The notes: a model not told the origin generated them from the letters alone. 64,000 nt of DNA from Nephromyces sp. MM_2019 (GCA_015657535.1 JADHZB010000405.1:1-64000); one strand, 5' to 3'; numbered from the stretch's first letter, positions 42,410-54,492 are shown. Numbers and translations are program-made.

Positions 42410-45400
42410 TCAACTCAGTTCAATATCTTCATCCCATTGTATTTTTAAAAGTCGGGGTTCAATTTCATTGGAATAGTCTATTGAAGTTGATTCAGTGGGA
42501 GGGGAGTGAGGTGGAGAAGGTGTACATGATTCAAGCTTATTAGATTCTAAATTTCCCTTTGTTGCATTATTGATATCACTGACTAATAAGTTTTTTTGAT
42601 CAAAAGTAGCATCTTTTATGCGTAACTTAAGCCTACGATTTCTTCTCAAATCATGTAGATCTTTTGATTTATTTGTGGAGTTTTCTATGTGGTTACAATT
42701 AACTTCAATAGGGATCATATTGTCAGTATCCTCTAATTTTGAGTTGATTAGGAGCCCTGAATCAGTCCCTGATGTTTCGTAAACTTCTATCCTATGATTT
42801 GTTTGATTGATCACGTTCGGATTAGTTTGGCTGGTAAAGTCGTGTTCATCAAGTGCCTTATATGGACATATATTTGAGCACTTTTGGGTTGGTAAGTCAT
42901 CTTCCAAGGGTGAAAAATTTAGATCTTCATAGATGTCTGAAACATGATTATATGAGTATCCAGTGTTGTTGTGATTAATCTTTGATATTTGGGCATTAAT
43001 AAATTGGATGCTATCCGACGTATTACCCAACACAGTTGCCTCCTTTGAAGTTTCAGGTTTTTTGGTAATTAGCTCAGGATGAGAAACATTATTATTTTTA
43101 TCAAGTTTCTTGAGGATTTTAGCATTTGCTTCTCCATTCAGTGAATCGTCTGAGCCAATCTTAGATGTGCTATGGTAATCATCATGATTTATCTCATTGA
43201 TAATTATTTTATTCCTCCCAGGTTCAAAGCAATTATCATCTCTCTTATGGCTAGTTTCCCAATAAGGCCTAGGTATACCATAATATGAATCTTCATGTGG
43301 ATTAAATAAGCCCAGCCACCAAGCCTGCAACCAGTAGTCTTTAGGCCTGTCATGTAACTCAGGATGTAGAAACTGTATAAGTTTTGAATAGGATTTTTTG
43401 GGTAGGGTTGATAAGAGTTCTAAGCTTATATAGATGATAAAATGTGTATGAGTGTTGCAAGTGGAATTGCCTTGAAACAATTGTGAAAGTGACACTTGAG
43501 ATGGCTCTGATTGTTTTGATTCCAATTTTAAAATCTGTTTAGAGTCAGATTCGAGGTTTTTCATTTGTGAATATCGGGGAAGCGTCCAAAACATAGTTGA
43601 ATTTAGTGACTTTAGTGTAGCCATTTTTGTTGATACATCTTCGAGGTGAGGTTGTAAATCATAAGGCATTTTATAGTGTAGAAGCTCATTAACAGCTAAT
43701 AATTCTTCTTTTCTTGAAGCAAGATAAAAAATTTTTATCCAGCTCACTTTTTCTTGGGGCATTTGACCTTCTTTCACAGAGATGAGTTGTTCTTGAGAGG
43801 GGTCTGAGCTGATCTGTAGCTCATTTTTGATGGTGTTAGGTGCAGTATTACTTGAATTTTCTGGATATACACACTTCAAGCTATCTTCTATTGAATTAGA
43901 CTTTGTATGACTTGATGCTTCCTTTGAGGTATCTTTTGTGTCTGTTGTACTGGTTGAGCAGATAGGCAAGTTTTTAGCTGGGCGAGATCTCCTCCTGGGT
44001 ACATGTTTTTCATCAAAAAAGAAACTTTGAACAACACAATCATTTAATACTTGGGGAGAATCGACAGATGATACACAAATACAGGCACCAATATAGAGGT
44101 CTGTACTAGGTGAAAGATGTTTTGGTTGTAATCTCCAACTTCCTTTTGAAGGCTCCAAACAGGGAAAACGGGGAGGAATAAAGTCGTCAAGTTTCAATGA
44201 AAAATTCTGAAATAGTAGAGGGATAGTACAATAAAAGCAGCAATAATGATTAAGGTAAGTAGTAAATATTAAATATATATATACCTTAGCTTCTTGGTTT
44301 GGAAACTTTATGCTAGCTAAAACTTCTTGCGAGCTCACACCAGTAATTTTTGCATCACGCCAAAAGCGGTGGGGTATACCCGATTTCTTGGATGCAATTT
44401 GTATATTTTGGTTAATCTCAAGCTTTGTAGGAATTCCAAAAGAATCGAACCATCGAGAAGGTGTAGAAGGGTTTAAAAATATTTCTACTTTGCAAAGAGT
44501 AATAATCTTGTCAGGATCTTTTAGATGTATAAACAAATGCTCATCCATTGCCTCACGTCTATCAATGGAACCAAATACAAATCTTGGGAAGTCTACTTCA
44601 TAACCAGGCTGTACGACGTGTGTTATATTTGTTTGGGATCCTTTCCTATCCCTATCATTATTAAAACTACCCGTATCCTTCTCTAGTTGATTCGTTAAAG
44701 GGGGGCTATTCGATATAGGCGGTAAATGTGTCCTTTCATTTTGCTGTGGGGTATCGATGCTCAACTTTTTCTTGTGGCCCATTAATTGTTTTTTCTTTAA
44801 AGGATTCTTATTCAAGTCAATTGCTATTGGACCATGAATAGGACCACCATTCCTAGGTTTATTATGAGATTGTGAAAATTTAGAAGAAAACTTGGGAGCA
44901 GTGTCAGTTCGAGATTCATACTTTAAAATGAAGGATTTCAGTTCAACTTGTATTTTATTCAATAGAGTGTATGTTATTTCTGTCATAATTTTCCCCTCAA
45001 TTGATAAAGATCCAAAAGGTTGTTCCTGGGAAGATAGTTTTCGTAAGAAATCACGTACCTTTTCCAAATCATTCAATATCTTATGATTACCCCTATATAA
45101 TGGTGTTATGATTGCATTCTCATTATGGATATCTGAAGTAAATTCAAGGTCGTTATGTGTGCTAGGGTATTCAACATTTTCTGGTAGGTTAAATAGTGAC
45201 TCTATCTCAGCAATAGAAGATAGACAGTGATGAATTGAATTCGTAGTAGCAACATTTTCAATGCTTTTACTAGTGAAGGTGTTGGATGAGAATATTTTAC
45301 GCTCGAGTTTTGGGACCTTTGTCTTTGAGCTGAGGGGTAAGTGAGTGAGTAATAATTTGTTAAGATCTTCATTAATAAAGGGAGTTTGAGAAACTGGGAT

Positions 45401-45862
45401 GTTCAGTGACTTCTTAGTTACTCCAATTTTTCTAAATTTCGTCAAGGGACCTTCAATAGTTTTCTTATTGTTATCTGGTGTTTCTCTAGGTTTAAAGCAT
45501 GTTGTAAAATCAATAGATTCATCATATTTTAAGCGTTTTAGAGATAATTTCTCTGGCTTAATATTGTCGTTAGGGGTAGTGTTCTTAGCAGATTCTGTAG
45601 GAATAGATGATGTTGCGGGAGACTTTGATTGATCACTAGTTTTCGAACTGGAAGTGTTTGCCATGTGTTCGGATAAAAATGTTTCCTTGATATTTAAAGT
45701 TGCATGAGCAGCTTGCCTAGTTTTTTCTTTTTGGTTTTGAATGGTTACATATGCATTAGATATTATATCCGAACAGGAGTGAAGTGAATTGGAGAAAGGT
45801 TGTGGAGGAAAAGAGGATGAGATGATAATGTTTGAAATAGGATTGAGTGTGTCCAACTCCAT
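42410..45862 (-). CDS. Large Ser/Asn/Lys-rich protein, possible chromatin factor
   Basis: Two exons, 45862-44285 and 44206-42410, give 1124 residues; the 78-nt intron has GTATAT/TTTCAG ends and no stop, so the unspliced frame is also open. Most of the protein is polar and low-complexity. One block of ordinary composition spans about 415-620: DFPRFVFGSIDRREAMDEHL, HLKDPDKIITLCKVEIFLNP, IPHRFWRDAKITGVSSQEVL, then LDDFIPPRFPCLEPSKGSW. The pattern WRDAKITGV...VLASIKFP...LDDFIPP resembles a Tudor/chromo-barrel-like strand arrangement, an impression only. Basic clusters RRRSRPAK (about 642) and RRNRRLKLRIK (about 1060) look like nuclear localisation or DNA-contacting segments. A second ordinary block near 860-905 contains FLHPELHDRPKDYWLQAWWL. 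No family recognised. An AG immediately before the start codon leaves open a short upstream exon. Confidence 0.75.
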   Translation of the reverse strand: MELDTLNPISNIIISSSFPPQPFSNSLHSCSDIISNAYVTIQNQKEKTRQAAHATLNIKETFLSEHMANTSSSKTSDQSKSPATSSIPTESAKNTTPNDNIKPEKLSLKRLKYDESIDFTTCFKPRETPDNNKKTIEGPLTKFRKIGVTKKSLNIPVSQTPFINEDLNKLLLTHLPLSSKTKVPKLERKIFSSNTFTSKSIENVATTNSIHHCLSSIAEIESLFNLPENVEYPSTHNDLEFTSDIHNENAIITPLYRGNHKILNDLEKVRDFLRKLSSQEQPFGSLSIEGKIMTEITYTLLNKIQVELKSFILKYESRTDTAPKFSSKFSQSHNKPRNGGPIHGPIAIDLNKNPLKKKQLMGHKKKLSIDTPQQNERTHLPPISNSPPLTNQLEKDTGSFNNDRDRKGSQTNITHVVQPGYEVDFPRFVFGSIDRREAMDEHLFIHLKDPDKIITLCKVEIFLNPSTPSRWFDSFGIPTKLEINQNIQIASKKSGIPHRFWRDAKITGVSSQEVLASIKFPNQEAKVYIYLIFTTYLNHYCCFYCTIPLLFQNFSLKLDDFIPPRFPCLEPSKGSWRLQPKHLSPSTDLYIGACICVSSVDSPQVLNDCVVQSFFFDEKHVPRRRSRPAKNLPICSTSTTDTKDTSKEASSHTKSNSIEDSLKCVYPENSSNTAPNTIKNELQISSDPSQEQLISVKEGQMPQEKVSWIKIFYLASRKEELLAVNELLHYKMPYDLQPHLEDVSTKMATLKSLNSTMFWTLPRYSQMKNLESDSKQILKLESKQSEPSQVSLSQLFQGNSTCNTHTHFIIYISLELLSTLPKKSYSKLIQFLHPELHDRPKDYWLQAWWLGLFNPHEDSYYGIPRPYWETSHKRDDNCFEPGRNKIIINEINHDDYHSTSKIGSDDSLNGEANAKILKKLDKNNNVSHPELITKKPETSKEATVLGNTSDSIQFINAQISKINHNNTGYSYNHVSDIYEDLNFSPLEDDLPTQKCSNICPYKALDEHDFTSQTNPNVINQTNHRIEVYETSGTDSGLLINSKLEDTDNMIPIEVNCNHIENSTNKSKDLHDLRRNRRLKLRIKDATFDQKNLLVSDINNATKGNLESNKLESCTPSPPHSPPTESTSIDYSNEIEPRLLKIQWDEDIELS

Positions 45863-46125
45863 CTGGCTTGGGTGTGATCTATATATTTTTTCAAGTTCCT
45901 GTGATTTTAATAAAAATAAAGGTTTGAATTTAATAAACTCAAGTGAAAATAATGTTGCATATTTTTTTATAAAAGGGTGAAGTGATTAGATTTTTATCCA
46001 ATAGATGGCCTAATCATTACATGAAGTCAAGGAGTTTTGTATTATGTAATTGCTTGTTTTTATATGTGAGTATGCTATAATTTATATAAGCTGTGTTAAT
46101 GTGTGTTTTATACCTGAGATTAAAG

Positions 46126-46372
46126 TCAGACTAATTTCAGTACAAACACTGATTCCATAGTTTCAGGTCTCATTACTAAGTTTATTATATGAGTTGTAAT
46201 GTATTCTATTGTAGTTGGTGGATCAAATCTTGGATACATACAGCTAGAATTTATATTTAAAATAAATCTGCTCAATATCCTGATATCTATGTAGATTTGA
46301 TCTTGTTGCTCCAATATTTTCTCCTCTATAGACACATGCACAATTGTTTTTAGATTCAAAATTGTATGTTCC
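46126..46372 (-). CDS. Possible exon with dihydroneopterin-aldolase-like (FolB) pattern
   Basis: An 81-codon open stretch with no usable ATG but an AG at its 5' side (TTGAG before 46372), so if real it is a terminal exon whose upstream exons were not found. It reads EHTILNLKTIVHVSIEEKIL then EQQDQIYIDIRIL and, after a short linker, FDPPTTIEYITTHIINLV with METVF-like end (RPETMESVFVLKLV). FolB/DHNA-type subunits share the layout 'strand, h-x-h-E-E/R, Q-x-h-x-h-D-h-x-h, ... T-I-D-Y-x-x-h-x-x-x-I-x-x-h-V'. The match is by pattern only and the usual catalytic Glu/Lys positions are not convincing. It lies about 265 bp upstream of the large protein gene on the same strand. Confidence 0.25.
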
Positions 46373-49209
46373 ACTCAATTGGGAATATCAAGAAAATGTA
46401 GATATTAAACTTTTCTTGATAAAGCCGAATCTAAAGAGTAAGATATTCTTGTTCTCTAGAACGTTATGTTCATATCTTGCTTGTTAGTGTAAATATTTTT
46501 GTAAGCATTTAGAGTTGCATGTATTGGCTAATTTGAAAAGAAGAAGTTATGATATAGTTTTAGAGACACTTGATGTTTAGCAACATTTATTTGTCATAGT
46601 CATCATCATGCTTCAGTACTTGATGAGATAACATATATTCGATATGTAATAAAATCAAATACAGTTGGTAATATAGGTTAGTATTAGTAATTAAATGTTT
46701 GTGCTTGAGGGTGAGGATAGTGAATCTAAATCTTGTCTGTAGGTACTTACTAACACAAATTTGTGTGTAGGTACTTACAAACCCAAATATGTGTGTAGGT
46801 AGGTAGTAAGAAGCCAAAATCTTGTGAGAGGGAGGGTAGTAAGCTCAAATTTTTCGTGTTTTAGAGGTTGCGTTCAATAAATCCATATTATACACAATAT
46901 CCATGAAAGCAAGATCTGTTTTGTTAATCCCAGAAGTGTCTTGAGATTTATTATATATCAATACATGGAGGCTTGTCTAAAGTGTGTCAAGTTGAATAAA
47001 TGTTGTATACAGAACAGCTTATCAATTTTATTTGTTTTTCTGATTTTATTATAACATAGGTCATATGATTTTAATACTGTTTTGAATAATACTTATTTAT
47101 CCAACAATTCACACATAGTTCAAAATGTAATCATTATCTGCTTTTACGAATTATTTCTTGCATTTACTAGTCATAATGAGATCATAAAAAGTAAAAAACA
47201 TAAATCTATCTATACAAAATTTAAAAGTACTAGCAAATTGTAAAACACTCAAGTAATTTACAACTCATTAAAAAGTGATTCAAACTTACAATTATTCCTA
47301 AAAAACACCCTCAAATGAAAACTTTCATACAACCCATTACTTAGAACACAATTCTATATATATACAAAAGGTTTACTCAATTATCAAAAAGTTCAACCAT
47401 TCATAGCAACAATTATATACTCACACAATTACTTACAACTTGCAACTTTCAAGACTAAATCAATTTAAGAATGTAAATCAAGCCCAAATTAAAAGATGAT
47501 CCAACTGATACCAAAATATTTTAAAATAAAAACTATCATGAATTTATGATCCGGTTCTATACTAGGATAACATAGAACCTATACTTACAATTAAATAAAT
47601 AAATAACGTAATAATATACAAAAATCCTCGCAAATAGTAAATATGGGGTGATGATGTACGTATAACACAAGACTGGCTTTGTTCTATATATGAAATTAAG
47701 TCTACTTTACATGAATAACCAAGACAATTTCAATTTTGGCAAATTTTTGCCTGATCTTGACTCGGCAATAAATCTTCAAAATAATTAGGAACAAATTACA
47801 TTAACACTGTAATTTACAACCACTATAATATCTACATGTACACACACCTTCATTCAACACAGACCTAGGCTTTCCAATTTTTATATATATGTTTTATTTT
47901 TTAATTTCATTACCCTAAAAAAAAAATTTAGGTTTTTAATTAACACATCCATAACATATTTATAATTCCTTATATGTATCTTATCATTCTTGTTCACATA
48001 AATTGGAATACAAAAGAGAGTATTTGATATTTCCACCAAATTCGGTGAGGTACAAAATTTACGAAATGATACTTAAGAAAACAAAATTTGCAGGACATGT
48101 AATCAAAAACAAATTGATGATTTAGATGCAAATAAATAGTCATGGTGGATGTTTATACCCATCTGATAGTTTTTTAATTGAAAATACTTCACAATTTTAT
48201 TATGGTTATATAAGGAATGAATTTATTAACTTTAAATTATAAACTCTATATGTTCCTTTAAATTATAAAACTTAAGGTTTGTAAATATTTTTTGCAGTAT
48301 TTCTAATATATACTAACAGAAAACATAAAAGTTATAATTTTTAATCCGTTATGAACGTTTGATAAATCCTTGAATACAGATGTTTATAATTTTACTCTAG
48401 TATTCAAGCCGAACTCTTTCTATTTTACATCTGTTCGAATTCGATTGAATGGAATAATTTATCAATTTGTGGTGTTGATCAATCGTATAATTAATTCATT
48501 TATTCGGTAGTAAATATAAATATATACTAATATTTGTATATATACAAACTACCTCTATATGATTCTAAGCATAATAAAAAGAGGAGTCTTAGTAGTATTA
48601 TATCGATTTTTGTAGATTATTTTATTAACTTTTTCTTGAAAGAATCAATATCAATTGTAATCTAGATCTTATACACAATTAAGCTTATATACACCGACAG
48701 CGATTTTTGATGATATATTAATGAATAATATGTTAAACATCCTTTTAAACTTTATTAAACTAGTACCTATATATCATAGCTTAAGTTATTATGCAAATAG
48801 AATCAAGAAATATAGATAACAATTAATGCTTTAATAAGATAAAATTTCAGCGTACCACCTTAACTTATTAAGAGGCTTATAAAAATGTTATATAATCATC
48901 ATTTGGTTGGCAAACAAATAACTTGTATCGTGTCTGAAAAATCTTTTGAAACTTATTTTAATTGCCATCATCTTAGGATTGAAAGCAATAAATTTGCTCT
49001 AAAGCAGATAGGTTTCAAGTATTTTTAAATACTAACTTTGCCTTCTTATATTTTCAAGTTTTTGATTTAGCTTTTTGTTGGTTTATAAAAACTCAATCAA
49101 TATATGATGAAAAGAATCTGAGAAATTATCATATTTTACCTTACTAACATTTAAATTTTTACATACTATTTTTACATGCGCATAGAGATTACTCAATTTA
49201 ATCAAGAAT
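46373..49209. other. Gene-poor AT-rich spacer upstream of eIF4E
   Basis: About 2.8 kb. The frame at 46587-46817 is rich in Tyr/His/Leu and has no ATG-supported start. No exon chain was found, although 46373-46560 could hide an upstream exon of the FolB-like stretch. Confidence 0.5.
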
Positions 49210-50456
49210 ATGACTAGTCAAACTTTCCTCTCTTTTAACAGCAGCATTGCTGAAGCGGCCAATGTAGAAGACCTAACAAATTTAATTGTAAGTGACTGCT
49301 ATTTTGATTAGATTGATACTTATTTTAAAACGCTCTCCTGTTATATATCTCAAACACCATACCTTCTCTCTAATACTAAAACTACTTTCTTTGAGCAAAC
49401 AGGAAAAGGTTGACAGTAGTAAACCATTAGAATTAAAATACACCTGGAAGCTATGGGAACAGATTGAAATCCCTAACACTCGTAGCAGCCATCAGCAATA
49501 TAGTGACAACATGAAAGAGCTGACAACTTTCAAAACAGTACAGGTATATCTTAGGCTACCTTTAATTCTTATAACACTGAGAACATTTTGGCAACTTTTA
49601 CTGACACTCAAATCTTCTAAATGTTTTCAGGAGTTCTGGGAAGTCTGGAATCAGTTACCCCAACCAAGTGCGCTCCTTATGCAAAAACGGTTTGAAGTGG
49701 TTCAAAAACTCCTGAACTTAAAATAAATTACGTCATTTTTCATTATTCAGGATGATTCGTAAAGACTCCAATGGAATCCAACAGGAAGTTGACGCATTGA
49801 TGATTTTCAAGTAAGAAATAAGCGTTAAATACTATTATTCCGCCAATGAAGCTTACATTAAATTCATTCTTCACATAACCTCTCAATAGAGATGGGATTA
49901 GACCTATGTGGGAAGATCCAGCAAACAAAACTGGTGGCCACCTTGAATTTAGATTTAATCCAAATACCCATGAGAGGGGCCAAATAGACGAGTACTGGAA
50001 CAACTTGGTTTTAGCAATGATTGGTGACGTCTTAGAATCCGGTCAATTGCTGACTGGTGTAAGAATGGTAATTTGAACTTTTTCAATGTCTAAATTTTCA
50101 GAATCACCCTTGAACCTTTTGAATCAGGTTGACAAATTAAATATTTCCAAAAATCCAATGTTGAGAATTGAAGTCTGGTATAGATCATGTACTGATGGTT
50201 AGAATATTAATATTACAACATTCAAAAGTCCACTACTATAAAATTTTTTTACTAACAGAAGAGCTCAAACATCTAACCACTGATGTTAAAAAATGTATGG
50301 CAAGACATTTGGTACGTTTATTGTAAAATTTTACTTACCAAATAAGCCAGTTTAATTGTTAATTTTCACTGAATTTCTTTAATTTGATTACTTCAGAATG
50401 GGACATTTGGTTCATTACCCAATTGTGACACCAAGGACCATGGAGGCCATAAATAA
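49210..50456 (+). CDS. Translation initiation factor 4E, class-II-like
   Basis: mRNA 5'-cap-binding protein. Eight exons: 49210-49287, 49403-49543, 49631-49689, 49751-49810, 49890-50067, 50128-50197, 50259-50311, 50397-50456; 232 residues, normal size. Core features: YTWKLWEQ (about 39-46), the dorsal 4E-binding region ELTTFKTVQEFWEVWNQLPQ (about 64-83), FKDGIRPMWEDPANKTGGHL (about 112-131; Trp120/Glu121 match human Trp102/Glu103), YWNNLVLAMIGDVL, and RIEVWYRS (Trp189 for human Trp166). At the position of human Trp56 my alignment puts Tyr59 (HQQYSDNM), as in class II proteins (4EHP), where an aromatic non-Trp residue sits. Basic residues expected to contact cap phosphates are not obvious in GVRMVDKLNISKN. 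N-terminal 30 residues are divergent, and the tail NGTFGSLPNCDTKDHGGHK is unusual. Confidence 0.94.
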
Positions 50457-52924
50457 GTTTTTGAATTAGATTCAGTTTTTATTAATTTCTTCCCTATACC
50501 CAATTAAGCCTAGTTTCACAATACCAGTATAAATCCTTATATCTATTATTAGAATACCACAAACATTGGGTTCTTAAAAGTTGAAATGAACCTTACTACC
50601 ATAATTTGAATACTACATTATTTCTATCTAACAGTTTTATATACACAGCTCTATTTTTATAAAATGAGATTAACAGAATTGCACATTTAAACCAAGTAGA
50701 TTCCAATTTTTTTATTTAAATAAATTAAAATTTGGTCTAGAAGTAACCAATTAATACACCATTGCCATATCAGCTAATATAACAACATTTAAAGGTTGTG
50801 GAAGCTTAAATTAGAGAAACGTTTAATAATAAGAATTCCTATATTAAAATAACTTTAAACTTGAGATCAAAAACATAAGATTCTAAACAATATAGCACAT
50901 CTTAAGTTCTAAACTGTATATTACTTATTCTTGATGTTGAGTAAGCCTTATAAATTGCTTTTGATATTTGTCACCCTAATAACTTAATGTAGATACAGTA
51001 GTAAAAGATCCAACATCATAAACCAACACGGGTGAACATATACAAACTTCTTAAGACTGAGTGATACCATCCAATAGCCAAATACTTTCAGCATTTATTT
51101 TATTAATTTTAGCATTAATTTTAAATAAATTCAACACTTTTAGAGGAAGAATTCAACCTAATAAAATCTTTAACCAACGTTCGAAATTTAAATTAAATCG
51201 GTTTCATGGATTTGTAATACCTTCGGTAAGTGATTTAGGTACTTTAATAAAAAGTTTAAGGGAGATCTCAATTATAAAGTTCTTTCCATTTTAGGCTAGT
51301 TTCACATGCCACCCTTTGATAGCTATTCTAATTTTTATTAAGAATTCCTCCTTTACCTAATCTGTTATATGTTTAAGCACTAACTTTAAAAAAAAAACCA
51401 AAAACTTATAAATATCTCCTAAAATAAATTAATTAACAAGTAATTAAGGGATTTCAAACTAAGAAAACATATGGCTAAAAATTGCAAAAGAAAAACATCA
51501 AAGAAGTGTCCAAAGTAAAGTAATTCTTAGAAAAAATAAAGTTATCAATTAATTTTGAATCAGACTGGTATTATCTTAATGAAGAAAACCTTGCATAAGA
51601 TAAAAGAATACTTAATTTTGAGCAATTTCAATGAACTTTTCTATTAGTTTTATAAAATTGGAGCATATGGCTTAAATGCGTCTGGAATATCTTTTTAAAG
51701 GACCTTTAGTTACAAAATCAGATAATGAAAATGACCGATTAAGAACCACAACTACATAAGCGATATCTACTTATATGTAGGTGTAAGAATATAATTAAAC
51801 ACCAGAATTTCAATAACTTGTACTTATTTATTCCAATGTTACAATGTTAGCTACCTGAGATAGTTTATAAACTTAGCACACAGGTATAAAATGTCTAATA
51901 AATATGTTTTCGAATAATTTTGTATAACTAAAAATAAAAAAGGGGTACTACTTTAACAGTATTATGAATTATGATTCGTACACTAAGGTAATTTATCAAA
52001 AAGAGATTGGTTTGAAGTTTTTATATGATAAGGAATTGAACTATAATAAAAATATAAAACTTATCAAGTGTTTTAAGCAAATGTGCAAAACCTTTTTCAA
52101 AGTCATTCGATATGGTTACCTTATTACTGCGATTCTACTCAAGCTTATATAAAAAAAGCTATACGAGCTTCTTTGAAAATTAATCTCAACCATTTTATAA
52201 AGTTGATTTGCAAATAATATAAATCAAGATGAAATGTGGCTTTAAATTAATATTTCGTAAAAATATCAGTAAAGTATGTGAGTTTAAGCAGTCAATTATA
52301 AAAATAATAGGATTGAAGTTGTTGTTATCAGTAAGACATGTGGTATATCAATTACGATGAAAAATGTTAATCTATTTCATTTCAGATAGCTTGACAAAGG
52401 TTAATGAACACTATGGAAATCCCTCAATTTTTTTAAATAACTCCTGGACACATGGAAACACTCTTACTGAATCTAGCGTGGGGGCTTAATTGTTTCAAAC
52501 TGTTAAATATAGTGTGCTTTGATTTTATCTTTTTTCGAGCATATGTTAGCAAAAATTTAGTAATGCCTGTAGTTACTTTTTAGTTCTGTAGGTTCAATCA
52601 TCCAATCAAAGATCTGGACTAACAAATGTAGAATAAAACGTTACACCTAAGCTGAGACTTAACACCCTTCTGCAACCTTGTAAAAATTTTAATGAAAGAC
52701 TATTATTAACATAGCAAATAAACACATGCTCGTGCTCTTTATGAAAAAATGATCATGTGCAAAACTCGACTAGTTTCATTTGAGCAATCTTTATATAGAT
52801 TAGAAATTCCTCAAACTCGTTGTGACCTTAATTAAAACAGCTTCCAATTATGGTTTCAAAAAAGATTCAAATCAACTGCAGCCATAAAATAATTTTAGCT
52901 GCCTTACATTAAGATTTTAAAAAG
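50457..52924. other. Spacer between eIF4E and the PEX13-like gene
   Basis: About 2.5 kb of AT-rich sequence. A stretch at 51100-51225 (ALILNKFNTFRGRIQPNKIF, then a GTAAGT donor) and a 62-codon frame at 51964-52152 look faintly coding, but they cannot be joined to anything. Confidence 0.5.
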
Positions 52925-54492
52925 ATGGCTGCTCCACTAAAACCTTGGCAAAGACAACTTAATTCTAATTCTAAAAATTCTTTAACTAATGAAATTATAA
53001 ACCAGAATTCAACAACCTCTCAACATCAACAAAAATTTCCAATTCCTAACAAAAGTGAGAATAGCCATTCAAAATCCTTACTAATCTATTTCTAGCTTTT
53101 TTAATTTATTAATAGATGAACCAACAAACCAGGTGTTGAACCCTTATAAACTGGAAGAAGAAATTCAATCTAACCTGTGGAGTAATCCTTCTGAATTTAC
53201 TGGGAGCAACCCCTCACACCCTAGAGCGAGAATACCTCTAACTAACAACCATGAGCACCACTGGGGACTTGGAACTTTTCAGAATGATTATAGGAGGTAA
53301 GACTAAAAATAAATATTATAGTGTTAATGCAGTAAGGTTTATTCCTTTAGATGAACTCATATTCAAAATGGGATGTCATTTCAACACACCCAATTGAGTC
53401 CCTAGACATTCCTTATATTTGACATCACTTAGCTACCAACAATAAAGCTCTATATAATATGTAGCAACCTATTTCCTAGATCCTACAATATTGATTTATT
53501 CAATAATTACTCCTATGGTGGTTATACGAACCCAAACCCCGGTTATGGCACTATTCATCATGGTACTTATTACTTACACCTTAACATCATATCATACATT
53601 TTTCAAAATATTGGCCGATAAAAATTTAGAATCTCGATGCTCCAGCTGGAAACTATCAAACATTGCTTATTAATATTTTTCTTAAATTTTTACAGCTATA
53701 AATCCTACCTTTGATAGTGGTACGATATCACTATCTCACGGACCGAATTGGATTGACAAAACTACGGACACTTTATTGAGATTCACTCATATGATGGAAA
53801 TGAACAGTTATTTTGTTTCCGAATTAACAAGCTTAATATTTAACCTTTTTAATCGAATAAGTGTGATTCGTTCCAATATTCCCATTATACCACTACCTTC
53901 TTTGAAACTTCGTAGCTTTTTTAGCCCACATAAGCCTGAAAAATCACCAGATAATGAGCCCATTCAAGGCTTCCTCAACCAAGTAAAATCTCTCAAGCCT
54001 CAATAGAATTATCATCCTTTTAATAAAACTTCAGTATTGCTTATTATAATTTAAATGTATTTAATTTTTATTCAATTAACTTAGCTTTCCCCACAGACAA
54101 TAAATGAATACGAAACTAGTGACAGTGAGTCGAGCATCGATGAACTCTACAATGACTCAATTAACCAAAAATTTAACGGAATATACAACTACATCACTCA
54201 CATGATTAATCAATTGAGGAGCATTGTATTACAAGATAGAAGTGATAAAAGCTACCAAAAAAAACGATTTTGGTATGTCATAAGTAATTTTGAAAACTTT
54301 ACATTTTATTCTTGAGTATCTAAATGTGAGTTATAACCTACGCTGTACATATAACGTTTTATACACCTTAAATAGCTTTTATGTTATTATAGCTGTATTT
54401 ATTTCCTGTTGATTCTCAGGATTCTGGTTTTTTTTATTCTAATATACATTATATATGGCTTAATTCTATTAAGAAGAAGGAATTTCAGCTAG
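52925..54492 (+). CDS. PEX13-like peroxisomal docking protein lacking SH3
   Basis: Six exons in consistent phase: 52925-53054, 53116-53296, 53480-53562, 53696-53982, 54097-54272, 54420-54492; 309 residues. It starts MAAPLKPWQRQL; PEX13 proteins typically open with a Pro-rich segment ending KPWE. A Tyr/Gly-rich stretch follows (NNYSYGGYTNPNPGYGTIHH, about 112-131), the phase-forming YG-rich region known from PEX13. Next is an amphipathic helical block, TDTLLRFTHMMEMNSYFVSE then LTSLIFNLFNRISVI (about 150-190), comparable to the PEX13 helical region. A C-terminal transmembrane helix (WILVFFILIYIIYGLIL) is followed by LRRRNFS. There is no SH3 domain, as in plant and trypanosomatid PEX13. The family call rests on this layout rather than a strong sequence match; an unrelated tail-anchored protein is the alternative. 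Confidence 0.5.

Noticed and set aside
51061..51294. 77-codon frame with a hydrophobic start and a GTAAGT donor
   Set aside because: It has no ATG start, no joinable upstream or downstream exon and no recognisable motif.
51964..52152. 62-codon ATG frame, Lys/Tyr-rich
   Set aside because: Length and composition are within chance for this base composition.
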